Source: an uncultured Desulfobacterales bacterium (GTDB lineage: Bacteria; Desulfobacterota; Desulfobacteria; Desulfobacterales; JAHEIW01). Taken from it: a stretch of DNA of 64,000 nucleotides. Every line of letters starts with the position of its first letter. The first letter of the stretch is position 1. The notes below the pieces were generated by a model. It did no database searches and was not told where the DNA came from. It saw only the letters and a program-made list of their open reading frames with translations. The stretch lies in contig CAMYLV010000001.1 in assembly GCA_947259495.1 (NCBI GenBank), forward strand, positions 1 to 64,000, read 5' to 3'. This document shows, piece by piece, positions 54,627 to 63,100 of the stretch. A program made the translations under genes and the position numbers.

Positions 54627-55145
54627 TTACTGCTGCAGGGAGCGTACCGGCAGCACGCGGCAGGCTTTGTTGTTATGCAAGCTCACGGTGAATGCGCTCC
54701 CCAGGTTGAAGTCGAAGGCCAGCGGTAGTCCTAAAGCCATATCCGACGTCCAAACCAGAATACAGCTGAGCCGGATCTGGGGAACAATCTTGACCGGATG
54801 GCCGCAAAGCGTTTGATATCCCTGATATTTGGGATCCTCTACAAAAAGGCTTTGCAGTTCCGAGATTGTCGGCAGACGCCAGTTATCATACAACTGCGGG
54901 ATGGTGTCCGCAAAATCATCTGCCAGCCAGCCTTGAATCTGGTTCCAGAAGATATCGGCCTGATTATCTGTTTTGGCCCACATGAGCCCGAGTTTGCGAT
55001 CGGTGACGGTTCCGTTGCCATGGTCAATAAAACGCTGTTCGGCCAGGGCAAAATCATAAAAGCCGGTCATCATCAGCAGCAACAGGATGGCTCCACAGGC
55101 CAGTGTTCTGAACACGGTTTTATTCATAACGATTGGCGGCATCAA
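54627..55145 (-). CDS. Exported DUF1566 (Lcl C-terminal-like) protein
   Basis: The 172-residue protein starts either at 55145 or at MNKTVFRTL (55127); both lack a clear ribosome site. A signal peptide (hydrophobic ALACGAILLLLMM region, then ALAEQ) precedes a domain with GTVTDRKLGLMWAKTD, WRLPTISELQSLF, and VWTSDMALG. This matches DUF1566, found in bacterial surface proteins. Ligand and role are unknown. It is bracketed by repeat copy B and the orphan binding protein gene. Confidence 0.8.
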   Translation of the reverse strand: MMPPIVMNKTVFRTLACGAILLLLMMTGFYDFALAEQRFIDHGNGTVTDRKLGLMWAKTDNQADIFWNQIQGWLADDFADTIPQLYDNWRLPTISELQSLFVEDPKYQGYQTLCGHPVKIVPQIRLSCILVWTSDMALGLPLAFDFNLGSAFTVSLHNNKACRVLPVRSLQQ

Positions 55146-55333
55146 ACGGGATGTTAGATTTGGCAGCGCCTATCAACGCCTGCCGCGTATAAACTGTTGA
55201 AGATTAGTAAAGAACGCTGTGCGTGTCAACCCGCAGTAGATGGCAGCCTCCGACTTGAGCAAAATTATAGTAATCGGCGATCTCGACATCAATTTTTCTC
55301 AGAAGCGTTCGTAGGTTGAAACCGGCGACCGCT

Positions 55334-56179
55334 TCAGGGCCGATGGGGCAGGAATCCGAATTTTTTATAAATATCCTGTCCAACGGGTGAAAGAATAAAA
55401 TCGATAAATTTTTGGGCGTTTTGCGGATGCGAAGAATTTTTTAGGCCGCAAATATAATAATTGATTTCATCTCTCTGATCAAGCTCGGCGCCGGGTTCGA
55501 TCACATCGAATGCCAGTCGGTTTGTTTGGGCCTGCACGGCTTCCGTCACCCAGACCGGGCCGACGTCCACCGTCCTTTTTTCAATGCGCAACGGTGTTTC
55601 CCGATGATGGACAAGGGTAAGAATCGTTGTACCTTCAGCCCGTTTTTCATCCATAATGCGTTTGACAAGTTCATTTCCGCCCGCCCGGCGGTACATGTCG
55701 ATGATGTGATAGGCAATATCTTCGTTTTCAGGGTCCGGCTGTGAGATGCGGACATCATCTCCTGACAGGTCACGCACCGTTGTAATGTTTGCTGGATTGC
55801 CTCGGGGGACCATTAGCGTCAAGCGGTTGTGCAAATATGGTTTTTCGTCTTTTGGCCGGATATGCCCGTACTCTGTCAGAATTTGCATGGCCTTCTGATT
55901 AACAGAGCTGTAAACGTCCGGATAGACGTTAAAGGGTTTGTTTCGCCACAGGGCACCTTTAGCCAGTATTTGCTTGAGTTCCAGACCCGGCGGAAGCGTT
56001 TCATAGAATATTTTTTTTATTTCCGGATATCGGGCCTTAAAAGCCGAGATGATATCGGGCATGGCCATGAATTGATTGCCCGCCATGAAAAGAACCAGGT
56101 CGGCCTCTGCGGCAATATCCAGGTGATGAAGATCATCAGCTCGATTTGCCGGAATGACGGGAAGGGCGCGTTTGCTCAT
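55334..56179 (-). CDS. Orphan periplasmic-binding-protein-like domain, no signal peptide
   Basis: The 281-residue protein resembles extracellular solute-binding proteins of the ModA/phosphonate-type fold: ADLVLFMAGNQFMAM, YPEIKKIFYETLPPG and HPQNAQKFIDFILSPVGQ near the end. The N-terminus MSKRALPVIPANRADDLHH has no signal peptide or lipobox, and no permease or ATPase is adjacent. It may act as a cytoplasmic sensor or be a decayed importer subunit. Ligand unknown. Confidence 0.7.
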   Translation of the reverse strand: MSKRALPVIPANRADDLHHLDIAAEADLVLFMAGNQFMAMPDIISAFKARYPEIKKIFYETLPPGLELKQILAKGALWRNKPFNVYPDVYSSVNQKAMQILTEYGHIRPKDEKPYLHNRLTLMVPRGNPANITTVRDLSGDDVRISQPDPENEDIAYHIIDMYRRAGGNELVKRIMDEKRAEGTTILTLVHHRETPLRIEKRTVDVGPVWVTEAVQAQTNRLAFDVIEPGAELDQRDEINYYICGLKNSSHPQNAQKFIDFILSPVGQDIYKKFGFLPHRP

Positions 56180-56195
56180 AGCTGAGATCCTTTAT

Positions 56196-57419
56196 CTATT
56201 TTATTTTCAACTTCGACCTGACGACAATTTCCGAGTGCAATGTGCGGTGAACCGGACAGCGGTCGGCAATTTGCAACAGTCGCTTCTTTTGCTGATCATC
56301 AAGTACACCGGCTAAATCAATTTCACAGTCAAATTGGTCCAGCTGGCCTTCTTTTGTTTGACAGGTATCACAATCGGCGGCATCAATTTTTTTATGGTTT
56401 AATTGAACGGTGACGGCATCCAGCGGCCATTGCTTGCGATCTGAATACATGCGCAGGGTCATGGCTTTGCAGGTTCCCAGGGCAGCCATCAAAAGATCAT
56501 AAGGAGCCGGGCCCAAATCGGTTCCGCCCATCGACTGAGGCTCATCGGCGACCAGACTGTGACCTGCTGCCATAATATCTGTAACATATCCGGACTTCCC
56601 AATTCGAGTGGTCACCTGGTTTTGGGCATCATCACTAGTCGATTGGTCTTTGTGAGAACCATTGACATACTTACCGGCCCAGGCCGCGATTACTGCGCCG
56701 GCATACAGCGAATCCGCTTGATGGGAAAGCAGGTGGTCGGCCTTATCAAGGGAAATAAAGCTTTTGGGATGCCGGGCAGCCTGAAAAATCTTGGCGGCAT
56801 TTTCAATCCCAACGGTTTCATCAATCGGTGAATGTAAAACCAGCAGCGCTTTGTTTAGCTCTTTTAGTGCTGCTTTCATATTGACAAACTGCAAATCGTC
56901 TAAAAACTGTTTTTTAAGCTTAAAGGTTCTACCGGCCAGGTTGACCTCGGCCTCGCCGCGGCTTTGAATGATCGGGGCTGCGCTGCCAAGGGTCTGAGTC
57001 ACATGCCGGGGGTCGGCCGGAGCGGCAATGGTAACTACTGCCGTTGAAGAGGAAATGCGAGCAGCAGCCTGCAGCACAGCCGCGCCTCCGAATGAATGGC
57101 CAATTAATATTTTAGGTGCTTCATAGTTGGATTTTAAGAAATCGGCGGCACCAATCAGATCATCAACGTTTGAAGAAAAATTGGTATCGGCAAAGTCCCC
57201 TTCACTTTCCCCCAGTCCCGTAAAATCAAAGCGCAACACTGCGATGCCTGCGCGGTTGAGTGCCCGACTGATGTGGGCAATGGCCTTGATGTTTTTGGAG
57301 CAGGTAAAGCAATGCGCAAACAGGGCGTAAGCCGCCGGTTTGCCGGCGACGGGCAAATCGAGCCTGGCCGAAAGCACCTGACCGTCGCTGTTTTCGAACT
57401 CGAGTTTTTTAAATTGCAT
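56196..57419 (-). CDS. Fused alpha/beta hydrolase and OsmC-like protein
   Basis: Residues 1-260 form an alpha/beta hydrolase with LFAHCFTCSKNIKA and LIGHSFGGAAV (GxSxG). Residues about 275-407 form an OsmC/Ohr domain with redox-type cysteines in GTCKAMTLRM and RCPVHRTL. The start MQFKKLEF at 57419 has AGGA seven nt upstream. The combination is known in other bacteria and suggests handling of peroxides or esters. It lies 120 bp past the selenoprotein stop. Confidence 0.87.
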   Translation of the reverse strand: MQFKKLEFENSDGQVLSARLDLPVAGKPAAYALFAHCFTCSKNIKAIAHISRALNRAGIAVLRFDFTGLGESEGDFADTNFSSNVDDLIGAADFLKSNYEAPKILIGHSFGGAAVLQAAARISSSTAVVTIAAPADPRHVTQTLGSAAPIIQSRGEAEVNLAGRTFKLKKQFLDDLQFVNMKAALKELNKALLVLHSPIDETVGIENAAKIFQAARHPKSFISLDKADHLLSHQADSLYAGAVIAAWAGKYVNGSHKDQSTSDDAQNQVTTRIGKSGYVTDIMAAGHSLVADEPQSMGGTDLGPAPYDLLMAALGTCKAMTLRMYSDRKQWPLDAVTVQLNHKKIDAADCDTCQTKEGQLDQFDCEIDLAGVLDDQQKKRLLQIADRCPVHRTLHSEIVVRSKLKIK

Positions 57420-57442
57420 AATCGTTCCTTTTTTTAGCTTAG

Positions 57443-57533
57443 CCACAGACGCCCACGGACATCCACAGACGATTTTTTGGATCGAAGATGTCGCTTTCCC
57501 AAATTGTTTGTGTGCGTCTGTGCGGGTCCGTGG
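57443..57533. repeat. Inverted decamer array (CCACAGACGC type)
   Basis: CCACAGACGC, CCACGGACAT and CCACAGACGA are in exact 10-nt register at 57443-57472. After a 41-bp spacer, GCGTCTGTGC and GGGTCCGTGG (57514-57533) give the reverse-complement unit. The array fills the gap between the OsmC fusion gene and the selenoprotein. Confidence 0.75.
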
Positions 57534-57538
57534 CTAAT

Positions 57539-58399
57539 TCATTTTTCTTCATTTGGCTCATAGTCGACAATGGCCGGCGGCTGCAGGCGATGATCTTCGA
57601 GCATTTTAAAGGCGGCTTCGATAACCGCGTGCTGCCTTGCGGGGTCTTCGGGCGCATCCAGTGGATACCCGTGACGGAAAGGGACGACCAGCGCGCGCGG
57701 CGGGCGTACTTTTTCGGCCACTTTGCGCAACAATTGAATCGCCACCGTAGAGATACCCTGACGCTCCAGTTCCGCAGCCACCAGACCCACGGTCTGGTTG
57801 CAAACCGGTCAGACCGGAATTAACATTGCCACATCGACGCCGTCGTCTTTCAGCAGCTTCAGCACCGCGGGGACGGTTTTTTTAATAAGGCGCCCGGGCG
57901 CGGTAATCGATCCCATAAACGACAGGTGCCGGTGGTTCAGCGAGCCGATACGCCCCTTTTTTTTTAATTCCCGCATGCGGCTAATGGGAAAAGCCAGATT
58001 GGGATCTTTACGGATTCCGGAATGGTCGAAAATATCACTGCGATGCGTGTCGATCAAACCGGCGACATCAATATCCGATGGAATTTCACGAAAACTGTAA
58101 TCACCACCCCGAATCGATTTATCAAACGGCGCTTGATCGGCTGTGATGAAACCCGAGCTCGAAATCAGGGTGAGCCGACAATCCTTTAACGGCTTTTGCA
58201 ACGGTACCCATGGAACCGGGTCGATGCGCCGCCAGGGGTAGGTTTTTAGAAACAACCGATACTTAATCGGAAACTCGCTCAGATCGCCCAATTTAAATAA
58301 TCTTCCTTTAGAAGGTTTATCAGCACCTGCGCTACCGAAACCACTTGAGGCCAGGCGCATTTTCAAGATTTGACCTATGTCATTTCGTTCAATATCCAA
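57539..58399 (-). CDS. Selenoprotein of the GrdB/PrdB reductase family
   Basis: I read this as one 286-residue protein with selenocysteine at residue 197, where an in-frame TGA (57811-57809) interrupts the frame. The two flanking parts are each open, in the same frame, and both belong to the glycine/betaine/sarcosine/D-proline reductase selenoprotein B family. Around the site the sequence is MLIPV-U-PVCNQTVGLVA, giving the UxxC redox motif known in this family. The hairpin described next could be its SECIS. The start is a TTG at 58399, uncertain; an ATG at 58360 is possible. No glycine/sarcosine reductase partners are nearby. Confidence 0.8.
57780..57811 (-). promoter_or_regulatory. UGA codon and candidate bacterial SECIS hairpin
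   Basis: After TGA (57811-57809), 10 nt follow before ACCAGACC (57798-57791), a GTG loop (57790-57788) and GGTCTGGT (57787-57780). This is a perfect 8-bp stem. The apical loop begins 19 nt past the UGA with a G at its first position. Bacterial SECIS elements are known to need a small loop with a G at position 1-2, about 16-37 nt past UGA. Confidence 0.72.
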
Positions 58400-58545
58400 C
58401 TCAACTAATTTTCACTTTAAAATATTGCAATATAAGGCACTTGAAGATATGAGTCCAGTTTAATTTACTTCTAAGACGACCTTTAGTCGCGTTTGTCGCT
58501 GAAAAAAACCATCCAATCTATTCATCCAGGGAGAAAAATTCAGCG

Positions 58546-58570
58546 ATTAAATGAATTTCATTCATTAAAT
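58546..58570. promoter_or_regulatory. Operator-like inverted repeat before liv promoter
   Basis: ATTAAATGAAT and ATTCATTAAAT (58546-58556, 58560-58570) are imperfect 11-bp arms with one mismatch around a 3-nt spacer, ending 7 bp before the -35 box of the liv promoter. Confidence 0.5.
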
Positions 58571-58577
58571 TAATGGG

Positions 58578-58606
58578 TTGACATTCAAAAACCCAATCGA
58601 TATATT
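58578..58606 (+). promoter_or_regulatory. Sigma-70-type promoter of liv operon
   Basis: TTGACA (58578-58583) and TATATT (58601-58606) are separated by 17 bp, about 185 bp upstream of the livK start. This is a near-consensus pair. Confidence 0.7.
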
Positions 58607-58791
58607 CGCGTCGGTAAGGCGTCGACCGGAATCAAGTAATGCTTGGCTTGATGACGGCAGTAAAATCAATCCTTTGCTATCTTTAGCGTTGAACATTCTG
58701 TGTACTTAAGGATCGCGGTTTGACATAACCGATTATGCTGTGATCTCCTAACCCATAACCCATTTTCAGCGAGAAAAAGGAGGGTTTAACC

Positions 58792-60066
58792 ATGACTGCA
58801 AAGAATATGAAAATGCTCATCATCTTCTTACTTGCCATTTTTCTAATCCTGCCGGCAAACACGGCCCTGGCGGAGGAAAAGCCCATCGTCATTGGTGCAC
58901 CGCTTTCAACCGCCTTTCTTTATGGATGGGGTGCTGAAAGAGCTCTAATCCTGGCGGTTGAGGAAATCAATGCCGCCGGCGGCGTTAACGTGGGCGGCAA
59001 AAAACGTCCACTCAAGTTGGAGGTCATCGATACGCGGGATCTGGAGCCGGGCGTTCCAGTGAGCGAGGCTCTTTTGGCTGTCGAAAAGCTGATTCTGGAT
59101 ATAAAAGCCGATTTTATCGTGGGCGGACCGGTTCGTTCCGAGGCTGCCCTGGCCGCTATGCCGCTATTAAGCAAATATAAAAAAGTGTCGATCCTGACGA
59201 CCGGCGTATTAACGCCCAAATATCATGCGCTGGTGGCCAAGGAATATGACAAATACAAATATTGTTTCCGGATCCATGGTGAGGCCAAAAACCTGGTGGG
59301 CGAGATGTTTGCAAACTTCACCGAATTGAAGGAAAAGTACGGTTTCAATAACCTTTTTATCATTGCCCAGGATGTCTCCCATGCGCGCGGAGCGGCCAAA
59401 GTCATGAACGCAGTCGCCACTAAAAAGGGGTGGAATGTTACCGGAGTGGAGATTTATCCCACCGGCGCGACCGACTTTTCAATGGGATTGCTCAAAGCTA
59501 AAAACAGCAAAACCGAAATTATCAATATCTGGATGGATATGCCGGAAAGCGCCATTTTGCTTAAACAATGGTATGAAATGAAAATTCCGGCTTTACCGTT
59601 CGGTTCCACCCTGGCGGCCGCCGAGCAGCCCGGTTTCTGGAAGGCCACCGACGGCAAAGGTGAATATACGCTTTGCAATGTGGTCAACGCCGGCAATGCA
59701 CCTTCCGATGCGACGCCCTGGACCATGAAATTTTACAACGCTTACGAAAAACGGTGGAACGTTGCGCCCGAGGGCTTAGGGTGCTCCAGCAGTTATATGG
59801 CCATTTATGTTTTGCGGGATGCCATCGAACGTGCCGGCAGCCTTGAATCGGATAAGGTCGTGGTTGAGCTGGAAAAAACCGATGTTATGGGCGTTTACGG
59901 GCGCTTGAAATTTGATCCCAAAAGCCACCAGGTCATTCCGGCCAAAACGCCTGAAGAAGGAGCGGTGGGCAGCATCCTGCAGTGGCAGGACGGCAAGCGG
60001 GTCGTGGTCTATCCCAAAAGTATCGCCAAGGGCAGTATTCAGCTGCCGCCATGGATGAAAAAATAA
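58792..60066 (+). CDS. livK: Branched-chain amino-acid-type ABC substrate-binding protein
   Basis: The 424-residue protein has a signal peptide (basic start, hydrophobic IIFLLAIFLILP, cleavage near ALAEE) and a Peripla_BP_6 domain with PIVIGAPLSTAFLYGWG and VGGPVRSEAALAAMP. This is the first gene of the liv operon, followed by two permeases and two ATPases. LivK-type receptors in anaerobes bind many organic acids, so leucine should not be assumed. The start has AAAGGAGG ~8 nt upstream. Confidence 0.9.
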   Translation: MTAKNMKMLIIFLLAIFLILPANTALAEEKPIVIGAPLSTAFLYGWGAERALILAVEEINAAGGVNVGGKKRPLKLEVIDTRDLEPGVPVSEALLAVEKLILDIKADFIVGGPVRSEAALAAMPLLSKYKKVSILTTGVLTPKYHALVAKEYDKYKYCFRIHGEAKNLVGEMFANFTELKEKYGFNNLFIIAQDVSHARGAAKVMNAVATKKGWNVTGVEIYPTGATDFSMGLLKAKNSKTEIINIWMDMPESAILLKQWYEMKIPALPFGSTLAAAEQPGFWKATDGKGEYTLCNVVNAGNAPSDATPWTMKFYNAYEKRWNVAPEGLGCSSSYMAIYVLRDAIERAGSLESDKVVVELEKTDVMGVYGRLKFDPKSHQVIPAKTPEEGAVGSILQWQDGKRVVVYPKSIAKGSIQLPPWMKK

Positions 60067-60426
60067 TACCTGAATCTTGCATGAAAATTAATGCGAAGTT
60101 GAGATTAAATTTAAAAATAGCAAGTTAAACAAATTATAGAAGAACAATAAAATACCTGTTCGGTATACAGGATAATAATCATTTTATCGCATTAATTTTC
60201 ATCCTCTGGGCGAGCCCGCCAGAGGCGGACAGGCCGGAGGCTTCCATCTGCTGCGTAATTAAGGGCGAAGCATAGTTCACTATAGCTTCGCCCTGAACTG
60301 CCTGGCATATGAAAGCATCCAACTCGTGTAAAATCCAACTAATAACTTAGACCGATATGCGGGTTGAAGGCGCTGTCTGCGCTGCGCTTTCAACCCGATT
60401 CACGCCTGTTTTTCCCTGTTAGTACT
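60067..60426. other. livK-livH intergenic region with hairpins and repeat boxes
   Basis: A perfect 16-bp inverted repeat (60081-60096 and 60187-60202) encloses 90 bp. A 29-bp box at 60219-60247 matches 39724-39752. A hairpin with GGGCGAAGC/GCTTCGCCC arms lies at 60263-60293, and another with GGGTTGAA/TTTCAACCC-type arms at 60361-60395. No T-run follows either, so these could stabilise livK mRNA rather than end it. Confidence 0.6.
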
Positions 60427-61293
60427 ATGCAAATTTTGATTTACGGAACCATAAACAGTGTCGCCCTGGCGCTATTTGCCCTGGGTTTTGCGATGGTGTA
60501 CGGCGTCAGTCGTTTGCCGAATTTCGCCCACGGCGCCCTGTACGTGCTCAGCGGCTTTATTACCTGGACTTTTGTCAACTCGCTGGGGTTGAATTATTTT
60601 ATCAGCATCCTTCTGGCGATGTTTGTCACCGGAATTATCGGTGCCTTGATTTACCAGTTCGTGCTGATTCGTATCCGGGGTATGGAAATTTCGGAAATTA
60701 TGGCGACTTATGCCATCGGACTGGCCATTTTGGAGGGACTTCGCTGGGGCGGGTTCAGGGGCATGACTTATACCCTGCCGGCTTTTATCGAAGGCAGCAC
60801 GGAGATTGCCGGCATTTCGGTGGATTATCAGCGCTTGTTGGTCGTCGGTATCGGCGCGGCGGTGGTTGCGGTCTTATGGCTGTTTACCCACTATACAAGT
60901 CTCGGTTTGGCCCTGCGCGGAATGGCCCAGGACGAGCGCGCCGCCATGATGTTGGGTATCGATTCGGATCTGATGGCGCTGGCAGCCATGGGGTTTGGCT
61001 CCATGCTGGCCGCCCTGGCCGCCGTCTTGTTGCTTCCCCTGGGTAACATCGTCGTTGAAGCGGGCTATAACGTTCTCATTTTAGCGATTGCGGTTTGCAT
61101 TGTCGGCGGTTTAGGAAGCTGGATGGGTGCTGTGCTGGCCGCTTTCATCATCGGTTTCGCGCAAATTCTAACGGTGGTTTACCTGGGAGCCCATTACCAG
61201 ATGGTGGTAGCGCTGCTGGCTATCATCATAACGCTGATTTTAAGACCGTCCGGGCTGTTTGGACGCCAGAAAGAACTAGAAGAACGCGTATGA
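60427..61293 (+). CDS. livH: Branched-chain amino-acid-type ABC permease, LivH-like
   Basis: The 288-residue permease has about eight hydrophobic segments, with the LivH landmarks YGTINSVALALFALGFAMVYG and GVSRLPNFAHGALY, then MLGIDSDLMALAAMGFGS. The start at 60427 (MQILIYGT) is taken as the family N-terminus; a TTG 63 bp earlier would read through a hairpin. Its TGA overlaps the livM ATG. Confidence 0.9.
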   Translation: MQILIYGTINSVALALFALGFAMVYGVSRLPNFAHGALYVLSGFITWTFVNSLGLNYFISILLAMFVTGIIGALIYQFVLIRIRGMEISEIMATYAIGLAILEGLRWGGFRGMTYTLPAFIEGSTEIAGISVDYQRLLVVGIGAAVVAVLWLFTHYTSLGLALRGMAQDERAAMMLGIDSDLMALAAMGFGSMLAALAAVLLLPLGNIVVEAGYNVLILAIAVCIVGGLGSWMGAVLAAFIIGFAQILTVVYLGAHYQMVVALLAIIITLILRPSGLFGRQKELEERV

Positions 61294-62309
61294 AAGAATC
61301 AAGCGATCAACGCCGCAAGGAAAGGTTGGACCGGGGTATCAAGGTTCGTTCTGAAGGAATCTATGCCTTGATGTCCTGGCGCGAGCTGTCGTACTTGTTT
61401 TTACCCAGAGTCGTGCTGATCGGCGGTCTGTTGATTTTGCCGCTGGCGATGCCCTCCATGTACTGGCAACGGGTGATATCCATTGTCTGCATTTATGCCC
61501 TGCTGGCGTTGAGTTTCGATTTTCTGGCGCATTACGTGGGATTGGTGTCACTGGGCGGCGCATTTTTTATTGGAACGGGCAGCTATATTGCTGCCATTCT
61601 CAACACTTCGTTTGGATTACCACCCATTTTAACCATTCCGATTGCCACCTTGCTGGGCGCCGTTATATGTACCGTGCTTTTGCTTCCCTGTCTCCCGCTG
61701 CGGGGCGTCTATTTTGCGATTGTAACCCTGATGTATCCGCTGCTTTTAGCGCGTGTCATCGAAGCGCTCGATATCCTCGGCGGAACAGATGGGATTTTGG
61801 GCATCGAAAGTTTTGCCAATCGTTGGATGGAGCAATATTTCATTATTTTGATGGTCCTTTTTCTTCTTTTTGGAACCCGCCGACTGGTCAACCAGGATAT
61901 TGGTTTGGTTTTCAGAGCAGTTAAAGACAATGATCAATCGGTCAGGGCGTCGGGAATAAGCGTTACCTATTACAAAACGATAGCGGTATTTATCGCTTCC
62001 GGGATCGGTTGCCTGGCAGGCGCTTATCTGGTTCACCTGTATATGTGGGCCGGTCTGTCAACCCTGGCACTGGATTTTTCCATTCTGCCCATAGCAGCCA
62101 CCGTCATCGGCGGCTCCGGGACGCTGGTGGGACCGGTATTGGGCGCCTTCATTCTGGTGCCCATTTCAGAATTACTGCGGGCGTTCGGGACACTGCGTAT
62201 CGTATTTTATGCCCTGATTCTGCTGGGGTTCATTATCTTTCGCAGTGAAGGTATTATGGTCTACGGCCAACGCAAATACCATCAATTCGAAAAGTGGATC
62301 AAAGTATGA
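61290..62309 (+). CDS. livM: Branched-chain amino-acid-type ABC permease, LivM-like
   Basis: The 339-residue second permease starts at ATG 61290 (ATGA overlap with livH). After about 45 residues of hydrophilic N-terminus come multiple membrane segments with LSFDFLAHYVGLVSLGGAFF and GSYIAAILNTSFGLP, plus RAVKDNDQSVRASGIS as the ATPase-contact loop. This pairs with LivH to make the channel. Confidence 0.9.
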   Translation: MKESSDQRRKERLDRGIKVRSEGIYALMSWRELSYLFLPRVVLIGGLLILPLAMPSMYWQRVISIVCIYALLALSFDFLAHYVGLVSLGGAFFIGTGSYIAAILNTSFGLPPILTIPIATLLGAVICTVLLLPCLPLRGVYFAIVTLMYPLLLARVIEALDILGGTDGILGIESFANRWMEQYFIILMVLFLLFGTRRLVNQDIGLVFRAVKDNDQSVRASGISVTYYKTIAVFIASGIGCLAGAYLVHLYMWAGLSTLALDFSILPIAATVIGGSGTLVGPVLGAFILVPISELLRAFGTLRIVFYALILLGFIIFRSEGIMVYGQRKYHQFEKWIKV

Positions 62310-63100
62310 GCACATCAACAACACCGCTGCTGCAGATCAATCAGGTGACCAAAACCTTTGGGGGCATTTTCGCGTTAAATGAGGTCAGTTTCGATCTGCA
62401 CGAAGGTGAAATCTTAGGCATTATCGGCCCGAATGGGTCCGGCAAGACAACAATGGTGAACTGCATTACCGGCTTTATCGAGCTGAGTGCCGGTGAGGTT
62501 CGGTATCGGGGTAAACAAATCTCCGGCAAGCCGCCGCATAAGATCGCCGATATGGGAATCACGCGCACGTTTCAGATCATGCGTCCGTATTATAGCCTGC
62601 CGGCTTATAAAAATCTGGTGATCCCCCTTTTTTCTCCCAGGGCCAAACGTACCGGAGGCTGGCGGGGCGGCGGCAAACTGGGGGATCGCAATACGGTCAG
62701 TATCGATATTTTAGAAGAATTGGGTTTTGAACGAGAATCGTTTGTGCCTTACAAAAAGGCTTCCAATTTGCCCACCGGTTATCTGAAGCGCCTGGAGCTT
62801 GCCCGCTGTCTGGCGTTGAATCCGAAAATCATCATCTGTGATGAAGTCTTTTCGGGATTGAGCATGAGTGAAATCGCCAGCATGGTGCCGCTGGTGGAAC
62901 GTCTGCAGATGGAGGGCATCACCCTGATTATGATCGAACATCGCCTCAGGGAGTTGTTTCAGGTGGCCAATCGGATAATGGTCTTAAATTTTGGTGAAAA
63001 GCTCATCGAGGGCACCGCCGAAGAAGTCATGGCGGACGAAAGAGTAAAAGAGGCCTATTTCGGATCCGAGGAGGTTGAGGAGGTGATGGCGCATGCTTGA
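62306..63100 (+). CDS. livG: Branched-chain amino-acid-type ABC ATPase, LivG-like
   Basis: The 264-residue ATPase has Walker A GPNGSGKTT, a modified signature region (NLPTGYLKRLELARCLA in place of LSGGQ), and Walker B IIICDEVFSGLS. In the Walker B the usual DEP is DEV. It starts at ATG 62306 overlapping livM (ATGA) and is followed by livF with an 8-bp overlap. Confidence 0.9.
   Translation: MSTSTTPLLQINQVTKTFGGIFALNEVSFDLHEGEILGIIGPNGSGKTTMVNCITGFIELSAGEVRYRGKQISGKPPHKIADMGITRTFQIMRPYYSLPAYKNLVIPLFSPRAKRTGGWRGGGKLGDRNTVSIDILEELGFERESFVPYKKASNLPTGYLKRLELARCLALNPKIIICDEVFSGLSMSEIASMVPLVERLQMEGITLIMIEHRLRELFQVANRIMVLNFGEKLIEGTAEEVMADERVKEAYFGSEEVEEVMAHA

Larger units (their letters stand above)
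58400..58791. other. 392-bp divergent intergenic region before livK
   Basis: A palindrome ATATTGCAATAT lies at 58422-58433. A promoter and operator-like repeat are given separately. The rest is AT-rich without a gene. Confidence 0.5.

Noticed and set aside
57539-57790. Separate 83-residue protein starting at GTG 57790
   Set aside because: Its sequence is the C-terminal part of the GrdB-like domain in the same frame as the upstream part; treating the TGA as selenocysteine explains both.
60361-60426. livH starting at TTG 60364
   Set aside because: The extra 21 codons read through a hairpin and are not LivH-like; the family N-terminus begins at ATG 60427.
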